A stretch of 64,000 nt of DNA, from NCBI GenBank assembly GCA_949592205.1, contig CATIUR010000001.1:191001-255000 (forward strand). Direction: 5' to 3'. The translations under genes were made by a program, and so were the position numbers. A model generated the notes under the pieces. That model saw only the letters and a list, made by a program, of their open reading frames with translations, was not told the DNA's origin and made no database searches. The stretch comes from Helichrysum umbraculigerum. Lineage: Eukaryota; Streptophyta; Magnoliopsida; Asterales; Asteraceae. This document shows positions 54,169 through 64,000 of this stretch, piece after piece. The first letter of the stretch is position 1. Every line of letters begins with the position of its first letter.

Positions 54169-56585
54169 TGTGACAACCGTCAATTTAGGACTATAGTTTA
54201 GTGCCTAATCAAGTTTTAATACATGTAATTAGTTCTGTGTTAGGCTAATTAATGTATCAATTATTATATATATTGTTGAATATATATCTACAATTATGCG
54301 GTTTGTTTAAATCGTACGAGCTTCAAATCGAATAGAATTCGATTACAATAAATACGGACGTTGGTGAACAATTTTATTAAGTAATACAAACATTATTCAA
54401 TAACTCAATTTTATTAGGAATATTATTTATTGTAATATTTCGTGGTCAATTCGTATTGCACAAATAACATATATATAATTAAAATACAAACGCGCAAACA
54501 AATATAACGAATTTCATTTTAAATATCATAAATAGATAATTGGTAAAATTTTACAATAAAACATTTTTATTATAATTTATAATTTAAAATGTATCTTTAA
54601 ATAACTAAAATAAATATTTAACGTTAAATGACGGAGAAAACGAGCACCACGCGGAGCACGGGACGGAGACTGCGAGGTGAGGCTTTCACCTACACCCCAC
54701 CTCTCCTTCATTCTTTCTTTCATTTTCATTCTCCAAAAACACACACACACCAAAAACACTCTCACCAAATTCATACAAAATTTCGGAATCATCGAATCCG
54801 ACAACAAAACTTACATTTTCGGAACCACCATCAAGTGGGGAACAAGATTAACAAAAGCTCTACCATCATTTTCGACCTCCATCTTCTTCGATTTGCATTT
54901 GTAAGGAAATTTCTAAAAACTTAGATTTGTTTAGTTTTATGTAACATTTTGATGTTTTGATGTTTACACAACTTATATATGTCCATTACAAAGATTAGAA
55001 CACAGTTTTATAGCTTAAAAACGAGTTTAAATTGAGTTTTGGCCGGAAAAATCGCGAACAGCCGGACTTTCTGGGCTGGTGTTCATCCATGCGACACAAG
55101 CCTTGTGTCGCATGTTGTGTCGTATTTTGCCCTTTATGTCGCACCTTGTGTCGTATAAATCCTTTAGTGTCGTAACTCGTGCGACACAATATTGTGTCGC
55201 ACTCTATGTCGCAAATTATGTCGTATTTCTATACGACACAACCACTATGTCGCTATTAAATTAGCATTTCGTATTCGATGCGACACAGTCCCTGTGTCGT
55301 ATCCTTGTGTCGCATGACGTCTGCGACACAACCATTGTGTCGCATGTCAAATCTTTGTGTCGCATGTTGTGTCGCAAAACACAGAAAAACCAGAATTTTT
55401 AAGTCAAAGTTACTGTTCAAAAAAGTCAAATTTACTGTAGCAGTACTGTAGCAGTACTGTAACAAAGTCAACATTTTAGAATTTTTATTATTACAAACCG
55501 TCACCAACGGGCCGTACACATTTTCAAAACTTACAAAAACAGATTATTCAATCAACCAAGTCGTAGTAACTTGGATAATTTAGTCAATCAAGTCGTAGTA
55601 ACTTGAAACAAAACAATTAATCAACCAAATCGTAGTAATTTGGACATATATAATTAAATAACAACTACAAAGGTAGTCTTTCGAGATACCGGTACAATTA
55701 ATAACAATCAAGTGTCGTGGACACATTCAGGTTTCAAGTCTTTGAACATCAACTCACAGCTAATTACTTCAAGTTTATTAACTTAAACACTCCAAGACTC
55801 AGGTGAGTTTCATAGCCCCATTTTCACTGCTTTACAACTAGGGGTGTGATATTACTACTCGATTTTGTTTTACAAGTAGAACGCAAGTGCCAAACTTCAA
55901 ATACTACATGAGTTTCAAGCTAATCAATTTAAAGTCCTCCATAAGCATAGTCTCTAGTATTTTATAGCGTGAATGTTAGTATATGATATCATATGGGATT
56001 GACAATCCTCATCCGGGTTAGCACGCACTAACCGGTCAAACGGATGTATTAGCATTTGGGAAGACGAGTGTTGATTAGGCACTCGTAGGAGGCATTTCAA
56101 GTTAGGTTTCCTTAAGTGGGCCTGACAAATCAAGTTAAGCTCAGACTATGTGCTCATGGACAGTATAACTTTTATTTTGCTTAATTGCATTTTAAATTCA
56201 ATATAAATCTTGCGGTTCTGACAGCTATACATTGACATACAAACCTGTGAGCTCACCAGCGTTTTCGCTGACCCATTTTAGTATTTATCACAGGTACCCA
56301 GCAGTAGGTTGGCTGCACAAGCAAGAAATATTAGCTCGAGTCAGCATACATACAACTAGAGATTGGACTGCATTATTATATTTTGTAAAAGTAATTATGC
56401 TATTTAATCTCTCAATTTCAGGAATCGAGCTAATGTAACTATATTTTGATGTAAACATTTACTTTATCTATACAAGTTTAAAACGACGCATATAGTGGTC
56501 GTTCATTATATCTTATGTGCTTTGTATATTGATTAGTGACACCCAAATCAAGCTTCCGCAAATCATTAAATTTGGGGGTGTCACA
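54169..56585 (+). mobile_element. 3' LTR of element 1 (2417 bp)
   Basis: Same length as the 5' LTR. I noticed two substitutions. Followed by the GTGAC duplication (56586-56590), after which the LTR of element 2 resumes. Confidence 0.95.
55091..55375 (+). repeat. GCGACACA/TGTGTCGC array, 3' LTR of element 1
   Basis: Second LTR copy of 47743-48027; no change seen. Confidence 0.92.
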
Positions 56586-56590
56586 GTGAC

Positions 56591-58414
56591 TCTAGCCACT
56601 GAGTATACAGATAGTACTATCGATTTGACAACCCTCCCAGGATATAACTTGTTGGTCATTCCAACCTCACGACGGCAGTCGCACGCGGAGTGTATACTTA
56701 AGATGTTACTGAGGCAACAACAAAACAACTAGTCGTGGTTTGGTTATAGTACTAGGAGTCGTACTTTAACTTTAAAGGTGTCGCTCACCTTAGAGGGATC
56801 ATAGTCTAAATTTCCCACTAAACTACTCAACTAAGGACAAATTGTTTTGGGAACGGTATTCCCTGTGAGGATTAATAGGACAGGTGTTCCTATGGACAAC
56901 TATTTTGGAAATGTTTACTTAATTGTTAAACCTATATTTCCAGCAACAACTATTTTGGAAATGTTTACTTAATTGTTAAACCTATATTTCCAGCAACAAC
57001 CATTTTGGAAATGTTTACTTAATTGTTAAACCTATATTTCCAGCGACAACTATTTTGGAAATGTTTACTTAATTGTTAAACATATATTTCCCACTTAACT
57101 ACTCAACTACTATTTTGGGAAGGGTATTCCCTGGGATAACTGATTAGGACAGGTGTTCCTACACGACTACTTTTATAAGGAAATGTTTACTAAATTGCTA
57201 AACCTGTGTTTCCTGAAAACAATTATTTGGAATGTTTACTTTATTGCTAAACTTGTGTTCCTATCAACTATATTTTGAAATGTTTACTTTATTGCTAAAC
57301 TTGTGTTCCTATCAACTATCTGTTGGAAAATGTTTACTTAAATGTTAAACTTGATTTTCCTATAACTATTGAAATGGATATGTTTACTTGATTGATAAAC
57401 CTGTATATCCTGTGACTATGTATCAGGAAATTGTTTATGGATAACCTTGTATTTCCAGCGATAACTAATAGGATAGGTGGTCCTATACGTTTGCCTCATT
57501 TTAGAAATGTTTTCCTTGAGTGGATAAACTAGTGTTTCTAAACGCATAACTATTTTAGAAATGTTTTCCTTGATTGGATAAACTAGTATTTCTAACTCTT
57601 AACTTTTGTAGAAATGTTTTTCCTTGAATGGATAAACTTGTATTTCTTACAAAGTAATTATGAAATGTTTATCATACTTGAATAGACCTGTTTTTCCTAC
57701 TTAACGATTTACTTGTATTGACAACGATTATTAAACTACAAACCTAGTTTGGAAAAAGGTATTTTCCTGAGATTACTTATTTGGAACTATACAACTGATA
57801 GGAAATGTTTACTTTGATTAGTTAAAACTTTGTTTCCTACACATACTTATTAGGAAATGTTTATGATTAAACTTGTGTTTCCTACGCAACTACTTACTTG
57901 TAGTAAGAATGACATTCTTACTTTATATAGGAAATGTTTTCTTTAACTAGAACAACTTGTATTTCCTACTAAACTTATAAACATAATGTTTTGCTGTAAA
58001 TGAATGAGTTATTCATAACTTGGTTTGACCACTATAAACTAAACCTGTGAATTCACTCAACATTCAATGTTGACAGTTTACTATGTTTTTCAGGGAATTA
58101 GGACTCAGGTACTGATGCATGCATAATGGACGTAAGTTACCCACGACGAATTAGGATGCCACATTTGGGACAAATGTATTTTTACAACACTACTATTCCT
58201 ATGACCTGACAAGTCATAGTTTTTGTAAATACTTTTATATTAATGGCATCTTAATTACTGTTCTGCAATGATCATAATCTCTGATACGGTGAATGCATAC
58301 TGCTTACGTCAGCACCCCCGCTGTTTAACTAATACATATATGCTTCCGCTAATAAATGATAATGCTTCCGCTAAACTATCATTAAACACAATTATCGATT
58401 TTGGGGGTGTGACA
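56591..58414 (+). mobile_element. 5' LTR of element 2, right part
   Basis: Resumes after the duplication and ends GGGGGTGTGACA before the primer site. Contains the GGAAAT hairpin array and, near its end, the hairpin CAACAT/ATGTTG (58058-58072) and acceptor-like TTTTTCAG (to 58093). Confidence 0.9.
56897..57965 (+). repeat. Hairpin array with coordinated arm changes in LTR 2
   Basis: It starts with four 50-bp tandem units (56897, 56947, 56997, 57047), each with nested stems GGAAAT...ATTTCC and GTTTA...TAAAC. Further units to about 57965 diverge but keep paired arms: GGAAAAT/ATTTTCC (57324-57360), GGATAT/ATATCC (57376-57410), AGAAA/TTTCT (57503-57539), AGAAAT/ATTTCT (57557-57593). Confidence 0.88.
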
Positions 58415-58418
58415 GACT

Positions 58419-58431
58419 TGGTATCAGAGCC
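58419..58431 (+). promoter_or_regulatory. Primer-binding site of element 2
   Basis: TGGTATCAGAGCC four bases after the LTR end; initiator-methionine type, intact. Confidence 0.92.
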
Positions 58432-58589
58432 ATTGGTTATAGAGAACTAGAAGTCTTTAAGTGACTAAAAACCTTAGAGACCTAGACTATAACTTTGGCT
58501 AGAACACTCATGCATTCATACATTGCATAACTCTATATCACTACGTAGTTACTAAGTATATTACGAGTGTGAATAACGAACGTCCTATA

Positions 58590-59590
58590 TACGTGATGGA
58601 CTCCGACGAAGAACTGTCCTAGCACAACTATAATGACGGTGTTGCGTCTTCCGACGAAAACTTAACGATTATGCCTACTCCAGAGTCCAATGTGACACCT
58701 GGTGTAGATGAACAACGAACATATTTGAGGAACTACTGAAGGTACTACCTCTTAAGAAACTCAAAAATACCCATGCTACCTGTGCCCGAGTACAGATGCT
58801 TGAAGAGCATGCTCGAGTGGCAGAGAGTGTAGCTGGGGTCAGCAGGATGCTGATTATATGATAGTGACTGTAGGAACGTACTTACCTTATCTCAGTTGCA
58901 CCTATGTATGGCAGATTGTGCCTACACTATATTAGGTCAACACTTTTGACTAATGGGTATATCTATATATAGTAAATCCCATCACACTTTAGATGAACAC
59001 TCTAGTATGTACGTCTTTACTGCTACATTCTTTGAATCACTCACATCTATACCTGTAACTCTTGTATTGAGTTTGTACGAACCTGACCGTGTTAACCGGT
59101 GATGAAAAGAAGTATGTATTTAGCATCATATAATGACGCCTGGCCAACGTGATTATATTGTACTAAGTACATATGGGTGTTTCAAAATCGTAAGACACGT
59201 AATAAGGATATCAATAACCCTTCTCTATTCATTCAATAATTTAACAACGAAACATTAGAAACAATTGACTAAACGACACACTACTCACGATAGTAGCTGA
59301 AATTATTACCCGAAGCGAGGTGAATCGTACTCACAACAACGCCATGAAGGATAACCGAAACGAATGATGGAAACCTAACTAAAGGAGAAAGCTTGAGAAA
59401 TGTGAGAGACGCTACACTGAAGAGTGTACTCTTAGTGGTAACTACGAGCTGTAGGGTCATCGAACCCAATATCGCTGAATTAATTCTTTCACCAAGAACC
59501 AATGTTGAACAACGGAATAAAGGGGTGTTTCGAGTGTAGTGACTCAAAACACTACCGAAACCAGTACCCAAAGCTTAACAATTGAAACAA
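58590..59590 (+). pseudogene. Ruined gag of element 2
   Basis: No long frame survives. The start region (ATG-GAC-TCC-GAC-GAA at about 58597) runs into a stop within a few codons. Near 59530-59580 one frame still reads C-F-E-C-S-D-S-K-H-Y-R-N-Q-Y, a CX2CX4HX4C zinc knuckle whose last Cys is Tyr. Much of the capsid core seems deleted or scrambled. Position between primer site and protease supports the call. Confidence 0.7.
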
Positions 59591-59623
59591 CAACCATTAT
59601 GCCCCTATTAGTAATTGATTTGA

Positions 59624-59915
59624 ATGTCAAGTGAGTTTATGTCTAGTGAAGTTAGACCACTCCTAGACACTGAATCCTGTAAGTTGGATAACAAGTACAT
59701 TATAGAACTAACCGATGGTCAGTTGGTCGAATCAGGAAAAATAGTACCGGAATGTGCCCTAACGTTAGAGGGACATTTCTTCGAAATAGACTTGCTATCG
59801 GTAGAGTTGGAAAACATCAACATAGTAGTCGGAGTGGACTAGTTCTCGAGGAATCTTGCAGAGATTTCTGTTTCGATAAGTTGGTACGTCTACCATTATT
59901 GACCGAAAAGAGACT
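59624..59915 (+). pseudogene. Protease relic of element 2
   Basis: The frame 59624-59842 reads Y-I-I-E-L-T-D-G-Q-L and I-N-I-V-V-G-V-D, matching the protease of element 1 (Y-T-V-E-L-A-N-G-K and V-I-V-G-M-D-W). The catalytic D-T-G motif upstream is lost, and a stop replaces the Trp after G-V-D. It is non-functional. Confidence 0.8.
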
Positions 59916-61574
59916 TTGGTGATACAAGGAGATAAGAGGATGGGAGCCGTTAAAACAATAAGTTGTTTGAAATCTTGTAAATATCTCCGAAAGAGATATC
60001 CAGCATTCGTGGCACATGTTGTGGAGAAGAAAAGCGAAGAGAAACGCTTGGACGACATACCTGTAGTGCGAGACTATTTGGGAGTGTTTTCTGATGATTT
60101 TCCAGGATTACCACCTCCGCAACAAGTCGAGTTTCGCATCGATTTGGTGCCAAGAGCCGCACCAATCGCCCGCTCACCTTATCGTCTAGCTCTATCAAAA
60201 ATGCAAGAACTGTCTACACAGTTGCAAGAGCTTTTAGACTTAGGATTCATCCGACCGAGCTTTTCACCTTGGGGAGCTCCGGTTTTGTTTGTCAAAAAGA
60301 AGGATGGATCTATGCGCATGTGCATTGACTACAGAGAATTGAATAAAGTAACTATTAAGAACCGATATCCGTTACCTCGCATTGACGATCTATTTGATCA
60401 GCTACAAGGATCAAGTTACTACTCAAAGATCGATCTGCGTTCTATTTATCATCAACTGAAAGTTCGAGGAGAGGATGTGCCGAAGACAGCGTTTATAACT
60501 CGTTATGGACATTATGAGTTCTTAGTCATGCCGTTTGGATTGACTAACGAGCCGGCAGTATTCATGGATCTCATGAATCGAGTGTGCAAACATTACTTAG
60601 ATAAGGTTGTCATTGTGTTCATTGACGATATTTTGATTTACTCAAAGACGAAAGAGGATCACGAACAGCATTTGAAACTTATCCTCCAACTACTTGAGAA
60701 CGAGAAGCTGTATGCTAAGTTCTCCAAATGCGAATTTTGGATTAGAATGGTTCATTTCCTAGGTCACGTGATCAACGACAAGGGAATTCATGTGAACCCA
60801 TCCAAGATAGAGGCAATTAAGAATTTGAAAGCACCGGAAACTCCCACAGAAATTCGACAATTTCTTGGTTTGGCTGGCTATTACCGACGATTTATAGAGA
60901 ACTTTTCAAAAATAGCCCAGTCACTCACCACCTTAACGCAGAAGGATAAGAAATTCGAATGGGGAGAGAAACAAGAGAATGCCTTCCAACTGTTGAAACA
61001 AAAGTTGAGCACCACATCGATTCTATCTTTACCTGGGGAAACAGAGAACTTCATAGTTTACTGTGACGCCTCACATCAAGGATTAGGTTGTGTTCTCATG
61101 CAAAACGACAAAGTAATTGCTTATGCATCTCGTCAATTAAAGATTCACGAGAAGAACTATACGACTCATGACTTAGAGTTAGGAGCAGTCGTTTTTGCAT
61201 TGAAGATTTGGAGACACTACCTATATGGTACAAAGTGTACGATCTTCACCGACCACAAGAGTCTATGACACATATTCGACCAGAAAGAACTCAACATGAG
61301 ACAGAGACGTTGGGTCGAATTGCTGAATGATTACGACTGTGAGATTAAATACCATCCGGGCAAGGCTAATGTAGTAGCAGATGCCCTGAGTCGTAAGGAG
61401 AACATTAAGCCTCGTAGAGTTCGAGCCTTAGTGTTAACAATTCACTCGAATCTCATTACTCAAATTTGCGACGCACAACAATTAGCTTTCACCGCCGAGC
61501 GCATGAAAGATGAATCCCTGAGGGGAATGGAGAAACAGCTTGAAACCAAAGAGAATGGAGTTTATACTTCGTAA
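59916..61574 (+). pseudogene. Reverse transcriptase and RNase H of element 2 (one internal stop)
   Basis: A long frame with the full reverse transcriptase core: F-V-K-K-K-D-G-S, R-M-C-I-D-Y-R-E-L-N, and the catalytic V-F-I-D-D-I-L-I-Y near residue 237, followed by RNase H with C-D-A-S-H-Q-G. A TGA at 61266-61268 replaces the Gln of S-L-Q-H, after which the same frame continues to 61574 with K-Y-H-P-G-K-A-N-V-V-A-D-A-L-S-R. The reverse transcriptase itself has no stop, but no start or processing context remains. About 75-80% of residues match element 1 by eye. Confidence 0.9.
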
Positions 61575-61589
61575 ATTGAATTTAGGTAC

Positions 61590-62930
61590 AGTGCGACGAC
61601 GAGCTACGCACACTAATTTTGGACTAAGCTCACAAGTCTAACTACTCAATCCATCCTGGTGCAGACAAGATGTACCAAGATGTGAAAGGTTTCTATTGGT
61701 GGCCTAATATGAAGAGAGACATCGCTACTTATGTCAGCAAGTGTCTAAATTGTTCAAAAGTCAAGGTTGAGTATCAAAAACCTTCAGGACTTTTGTCACA
61801 ATCAAAGCTGCCACAATGGAAATGGGAACTCATAACAATGGACTTCATCACGAAACTAACAAAGACATCAGCTGGAGCTGATTCGATTCGGGTGATTGTC
61901 GACAGACCGACAACATCAGCCCACTTTATTGCTGTCAAAGAAAACGACAAGTTAGAGAAACTAATAAGGATCTATTTGAAGAAGATCATTTCTCGGCACG
62001 GTGTGCCATTATCGATTATATCTGATAGAGATAGCAGATTCACATCTTGTTTCTGGCAAACGGTACAACAGGCTTTAGGTACTCGACTAGGCATGAGTAC
62101 GGCCTATCATTCACAAACCAATGGCCAGAGTGAACGAACAATTCAAACGCTCGAGGAATTATTTAGAGCATGTGTGATTGACTTTAGGGAAATTGGGATA
62201 CTCATCTTCCATTAGCTGAGTTTTCCTACAACAATAGTTATCACACCAGTATACAGATGGCACCGTTTGAAGCGTTGTATGGACGCAAGTGCCGAACTCC
62301 ACTCTGTTGAGCAGAGTTGGATGACAGACAAATATACGGACCTGAGATTGTCCAGGAGACGACATATAAAATACCACAAGTACTAGCACGACTGAAACGG
62401 CGCGTGACCGATAAGAGGGTTACGCAGAAAATCGCCGTAAACCATTGGAGTTTCAAGTAGGTGACAAAATCCTACTCAAAACATCACCTTGGAAAGGGAT
62501 AACTCATTTTGGGAAAAACGAGGGAAACTGAACCCACAATAGATAGGACCGTTTGAAATCCTTGCCAGGATTGACCCTGTAACCTATAAGCTCAAACTAC
62601 CACAAGAGCTTAGTAGTATTCATGACACTTTTCATGTGTGTAATTTGAAGAAGTGTCTTTCCGACGAAGCACTTATTATACCTCCTGACGAAGTTTTCAT
62701 AAACTCAAAGTTTAACTTTGTGGAGGAACCGATTGAAGTATCTGACTCAAAGATTCAAGAGCTACTAAATAGTCATATTTAAACTAGGCAAAGTTCGTTG
62801 GAACTCGAAGAGCGTTCCCAAGTAAACTCAACACATGGGATTATCGTTAGGTTAAACGTGAGGACGAGATAAGAAAGAAGTACCCTCACCTATTTGTACA
62901 AGCGACCGACAAGAATAATACAAATTAAAT
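61590..62930 (+). pseudogene. Integrase and chromodomain-like tail of element 2 (several shifts and stops)
   Basis: A TAA stands in place of the Glu before A-H-K-S (about 61625). From 61634 the zinc finger (H-P-G-A-D...C-L-N-C) and integrase core follow in one frame to 62215, with S-D-R-D-S-R-F and G-Q-S-E-R. The frame then shifts at about 62190 and 62385 and again near 62510; the W-K-G-I-T-H-F-G region and a tail ending near 62925 are recognisable in pieces. Several stops make it inactive. Confidence 0.88.
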
Positions 62931-62950
62931 CTCGGGACGAGATTTCGCTA

Positions 62951-62962
62951 ACAGGGGGAGAA
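62951..62962 (+). promoter_or_regulatory. Polypurine tract of element 2
   Basis: ACAGGGGGAGAA directly before the 3' LTR; intact and the same as in elements A and 1. Confidence 0.92.
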
Positions 62963-64000
62963 TGTGACAATCCTCCAATTAGGGTAATTACTTAGCCTAA
63001 TTTCATGCATTACCTAGAGTAATTCCCTGATTAAGTGAATTCAAACTATTTTGTGTATAAGTTTTTGGTAAACTTACTATGTGAATACGTGACATATTTG
63101 TTTGTAGTTATATGTGTATATATAATTATGTATGAAATAAACAATTATGTTAGTAATACAAAATAATTAATAATTCGAAAATTATTAATTACAACTATTA
63201 TACAATTATATTATTGAAATAATATAATAAATTATACGTTTAATAATAAACGTATTAATCGCGAACAATTGAGTTCCGAAATGAACTTCAAAGATACTTT
63301 CGAATAATTTTTATGTTGAAATTATTATATATAAGTGTTACAACGAAAAGAAACTGAAACATTTGACGAATTTTGTTACACGTATTACGAACAGAAACAA
63401 TTTTAAAACGCGCCTAGAGGTTCTAAATAATAAAAGTATTATTTAGTAAGTTACTGTTTTAATGTGTAGAACATTACCTCAAAGTATGATTTCCAAATTT
63501 TACTGAAATCTGGCACGCGTTTTTGACTATACAGTACTTTTACTGTGACTAATTTTAATTTTACTTGTAACAAAGTATTTCACATTTCGATTTCAAAGTT
63601 CTAAATCTGTAATATCGAGGAACAAAACGCTTAATTTTATTATAATTAAAGTACCACAAATTATACCCGTACACGAAATTAACGGGCTAAAAACTACCAA
63701 TATAGTACCAACAGAAATATCTGGGCGACAGATAAGTGTTCGCTCCATACTCCCGTTTGAAATCTCACCTCCAATAATACAACTTACCTAAAATTTTGAT
63801 CTCACAATTTACACACACACAACACAAACACTGGTTCTTTCTTGTTCCCTGTGGTTTTTGGCGACTGGAAGCAGAACAACAAGCAGAGAGGCAGAGGAGT
63901 AACAACAATAAGAGCAACACCATTTTCATCTTCATCATCTCAAACTCAAACATCAAACATTTCACCAAAAATGATCACATAATCAGCATCGTTCGTAATC
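62963..64000 (+). mobile_element. 3' LTR of element 2, first 1038 bp
   Basis: Identical to 44303-45340 at a constant offset of 18660. The rest lies beyond the window. Confidence 0.95.

Larger units (their letters stand above)
46821..56585 (+). mobile_element. Element 1: complete, apparently intact Tekay/Del-like chromovirus (9765 bp)
   Basis: Two LTRs of 2417 bp each, primer-binding site, one uninterrupted gag-pol frame of 1481 codons, polypurine tract and a 5-bp duplication GTGAC. I find two differences between the LTRs (about 47594/54942 and 48990/56338). It is inserted in the 5' LTR of element 2. Every component needed for transposition is visible. Confidence 0.96.
44303..64000 (+). mobile_element. 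Element 2: defective chromovirus with very long LTRs (3' end outside window)
   Basis: The 5' LTR is 44303-46820 plus 56591-58414 (4342 bp without the inserted element 1), followed by a primer site, a ruined gag, a ruined pol, a polypurine tract and a partial 3' LTR (62963 onward). The first 1038 bp of both LTRs are identical by line-by-line comparison, yet the coding region carries many stops and frameshifts. Confidence 0.92.

Noticed and set aside
1..64000. tRNA or rRNA genes
   Set aside because: None seen; the only tRNA-like matches are short primer-binding sites of the LTR elements.

Overview
The window is plant nuclear DNA, almost entirely a nested stack of LTR retrotransposons around one recognisable host gene, a six-exon biotin synthase (BIO2) at 24371-27107. 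The intron-bearing BIO2, Tekay/Del-like chromovirus polyproteins, a Sirevirus-type Ty1/copia element with an envelope-like ORF, Stowaway, hAT and Mutator MITEs and a Helitron terminus all indicate a dicot. The envelope-like ORF resembles those I associate with Asteraceae, so that family is my guess, not a proof.

Layout. 1-3886: 3' end of a chromovirus (element A: integrase C-half, chromodomain-like tail, 3' LTR). A sits in the 5' LTR of a Sirevirus-like copia element (element C, to 22988). C is further split by a 9.55-kb gag-only non-autonomous gypsy element on the minus strand (element B, 5575-15124, TSD CTTAA) and by a 183-bp hAT MITE (19743-19925, 8-bp TSD). C has lost reverse transcriptase and integrase but keeps gag pieces and a broken envelope-like gene. 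22989-28250: the host island with BIO2. 28268-34260: decayed fragments (copia LTR end, Tat-type LTR plus gag, Mutator-like elements, one holding a Stowaway MITE, a Helitron terminus, a TAA microsatellite). 35250-37160: relics of a LysM-type ectodomain and, on the minus strand, an RPA70-like gene. 37908-43904: two diverged minus-strand gypsy LTR relics. 44303-64000: a defective chromovirus (element 2) with a 4.3-kb 5' LTR, into which an intact chromovirus (element 1, 46821-56585, TSD GTGAC, one 1481-codon gag-pol frame) has inserted.

Main observation. The chromovirus-type LTRs (A, B, 1, 2) share an architecture that their sequences do not share. Each has a pyrimidine-rich leader, then a splice-donor-like site, then 1.4-2.9 kb filled with arrays of short inverted repeats, then a small hairpin and an acceptor-like CAG near the LTR 3' end. 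The inverted repeats differ between families and often between neighbouring units, yet the two arms stay complementary. Examples are the strictly alternating CGTCACT/AGTGACG and CGACACT/AGTGTCG units, eleven successive unrelated hairpins in the LTR of B, and GGAAAT/ATTTCC units changing coordinately to GGATAT/ATATCC and AGAAAT/ATTTCT in the LTR of element 2. My hypothesis is a spliced LTR leader whose intron is a fast-turning-over hairpin array; transcript data would be needed to test it.

Element interplay. B has only gag, yet shares its primer-binding site, the following ~250 nt of leader and its polypurine/terminal sequences with element 1, suggesting mobilisation in trans. Element 2 has a wrecked coding region, but its LTR copies are identical over the 1038 bp visible in both, also suggesting recent trans-mobilisation. 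The order of insertion that can be read is C before A, B and the MITE, and element 2 before element 1.
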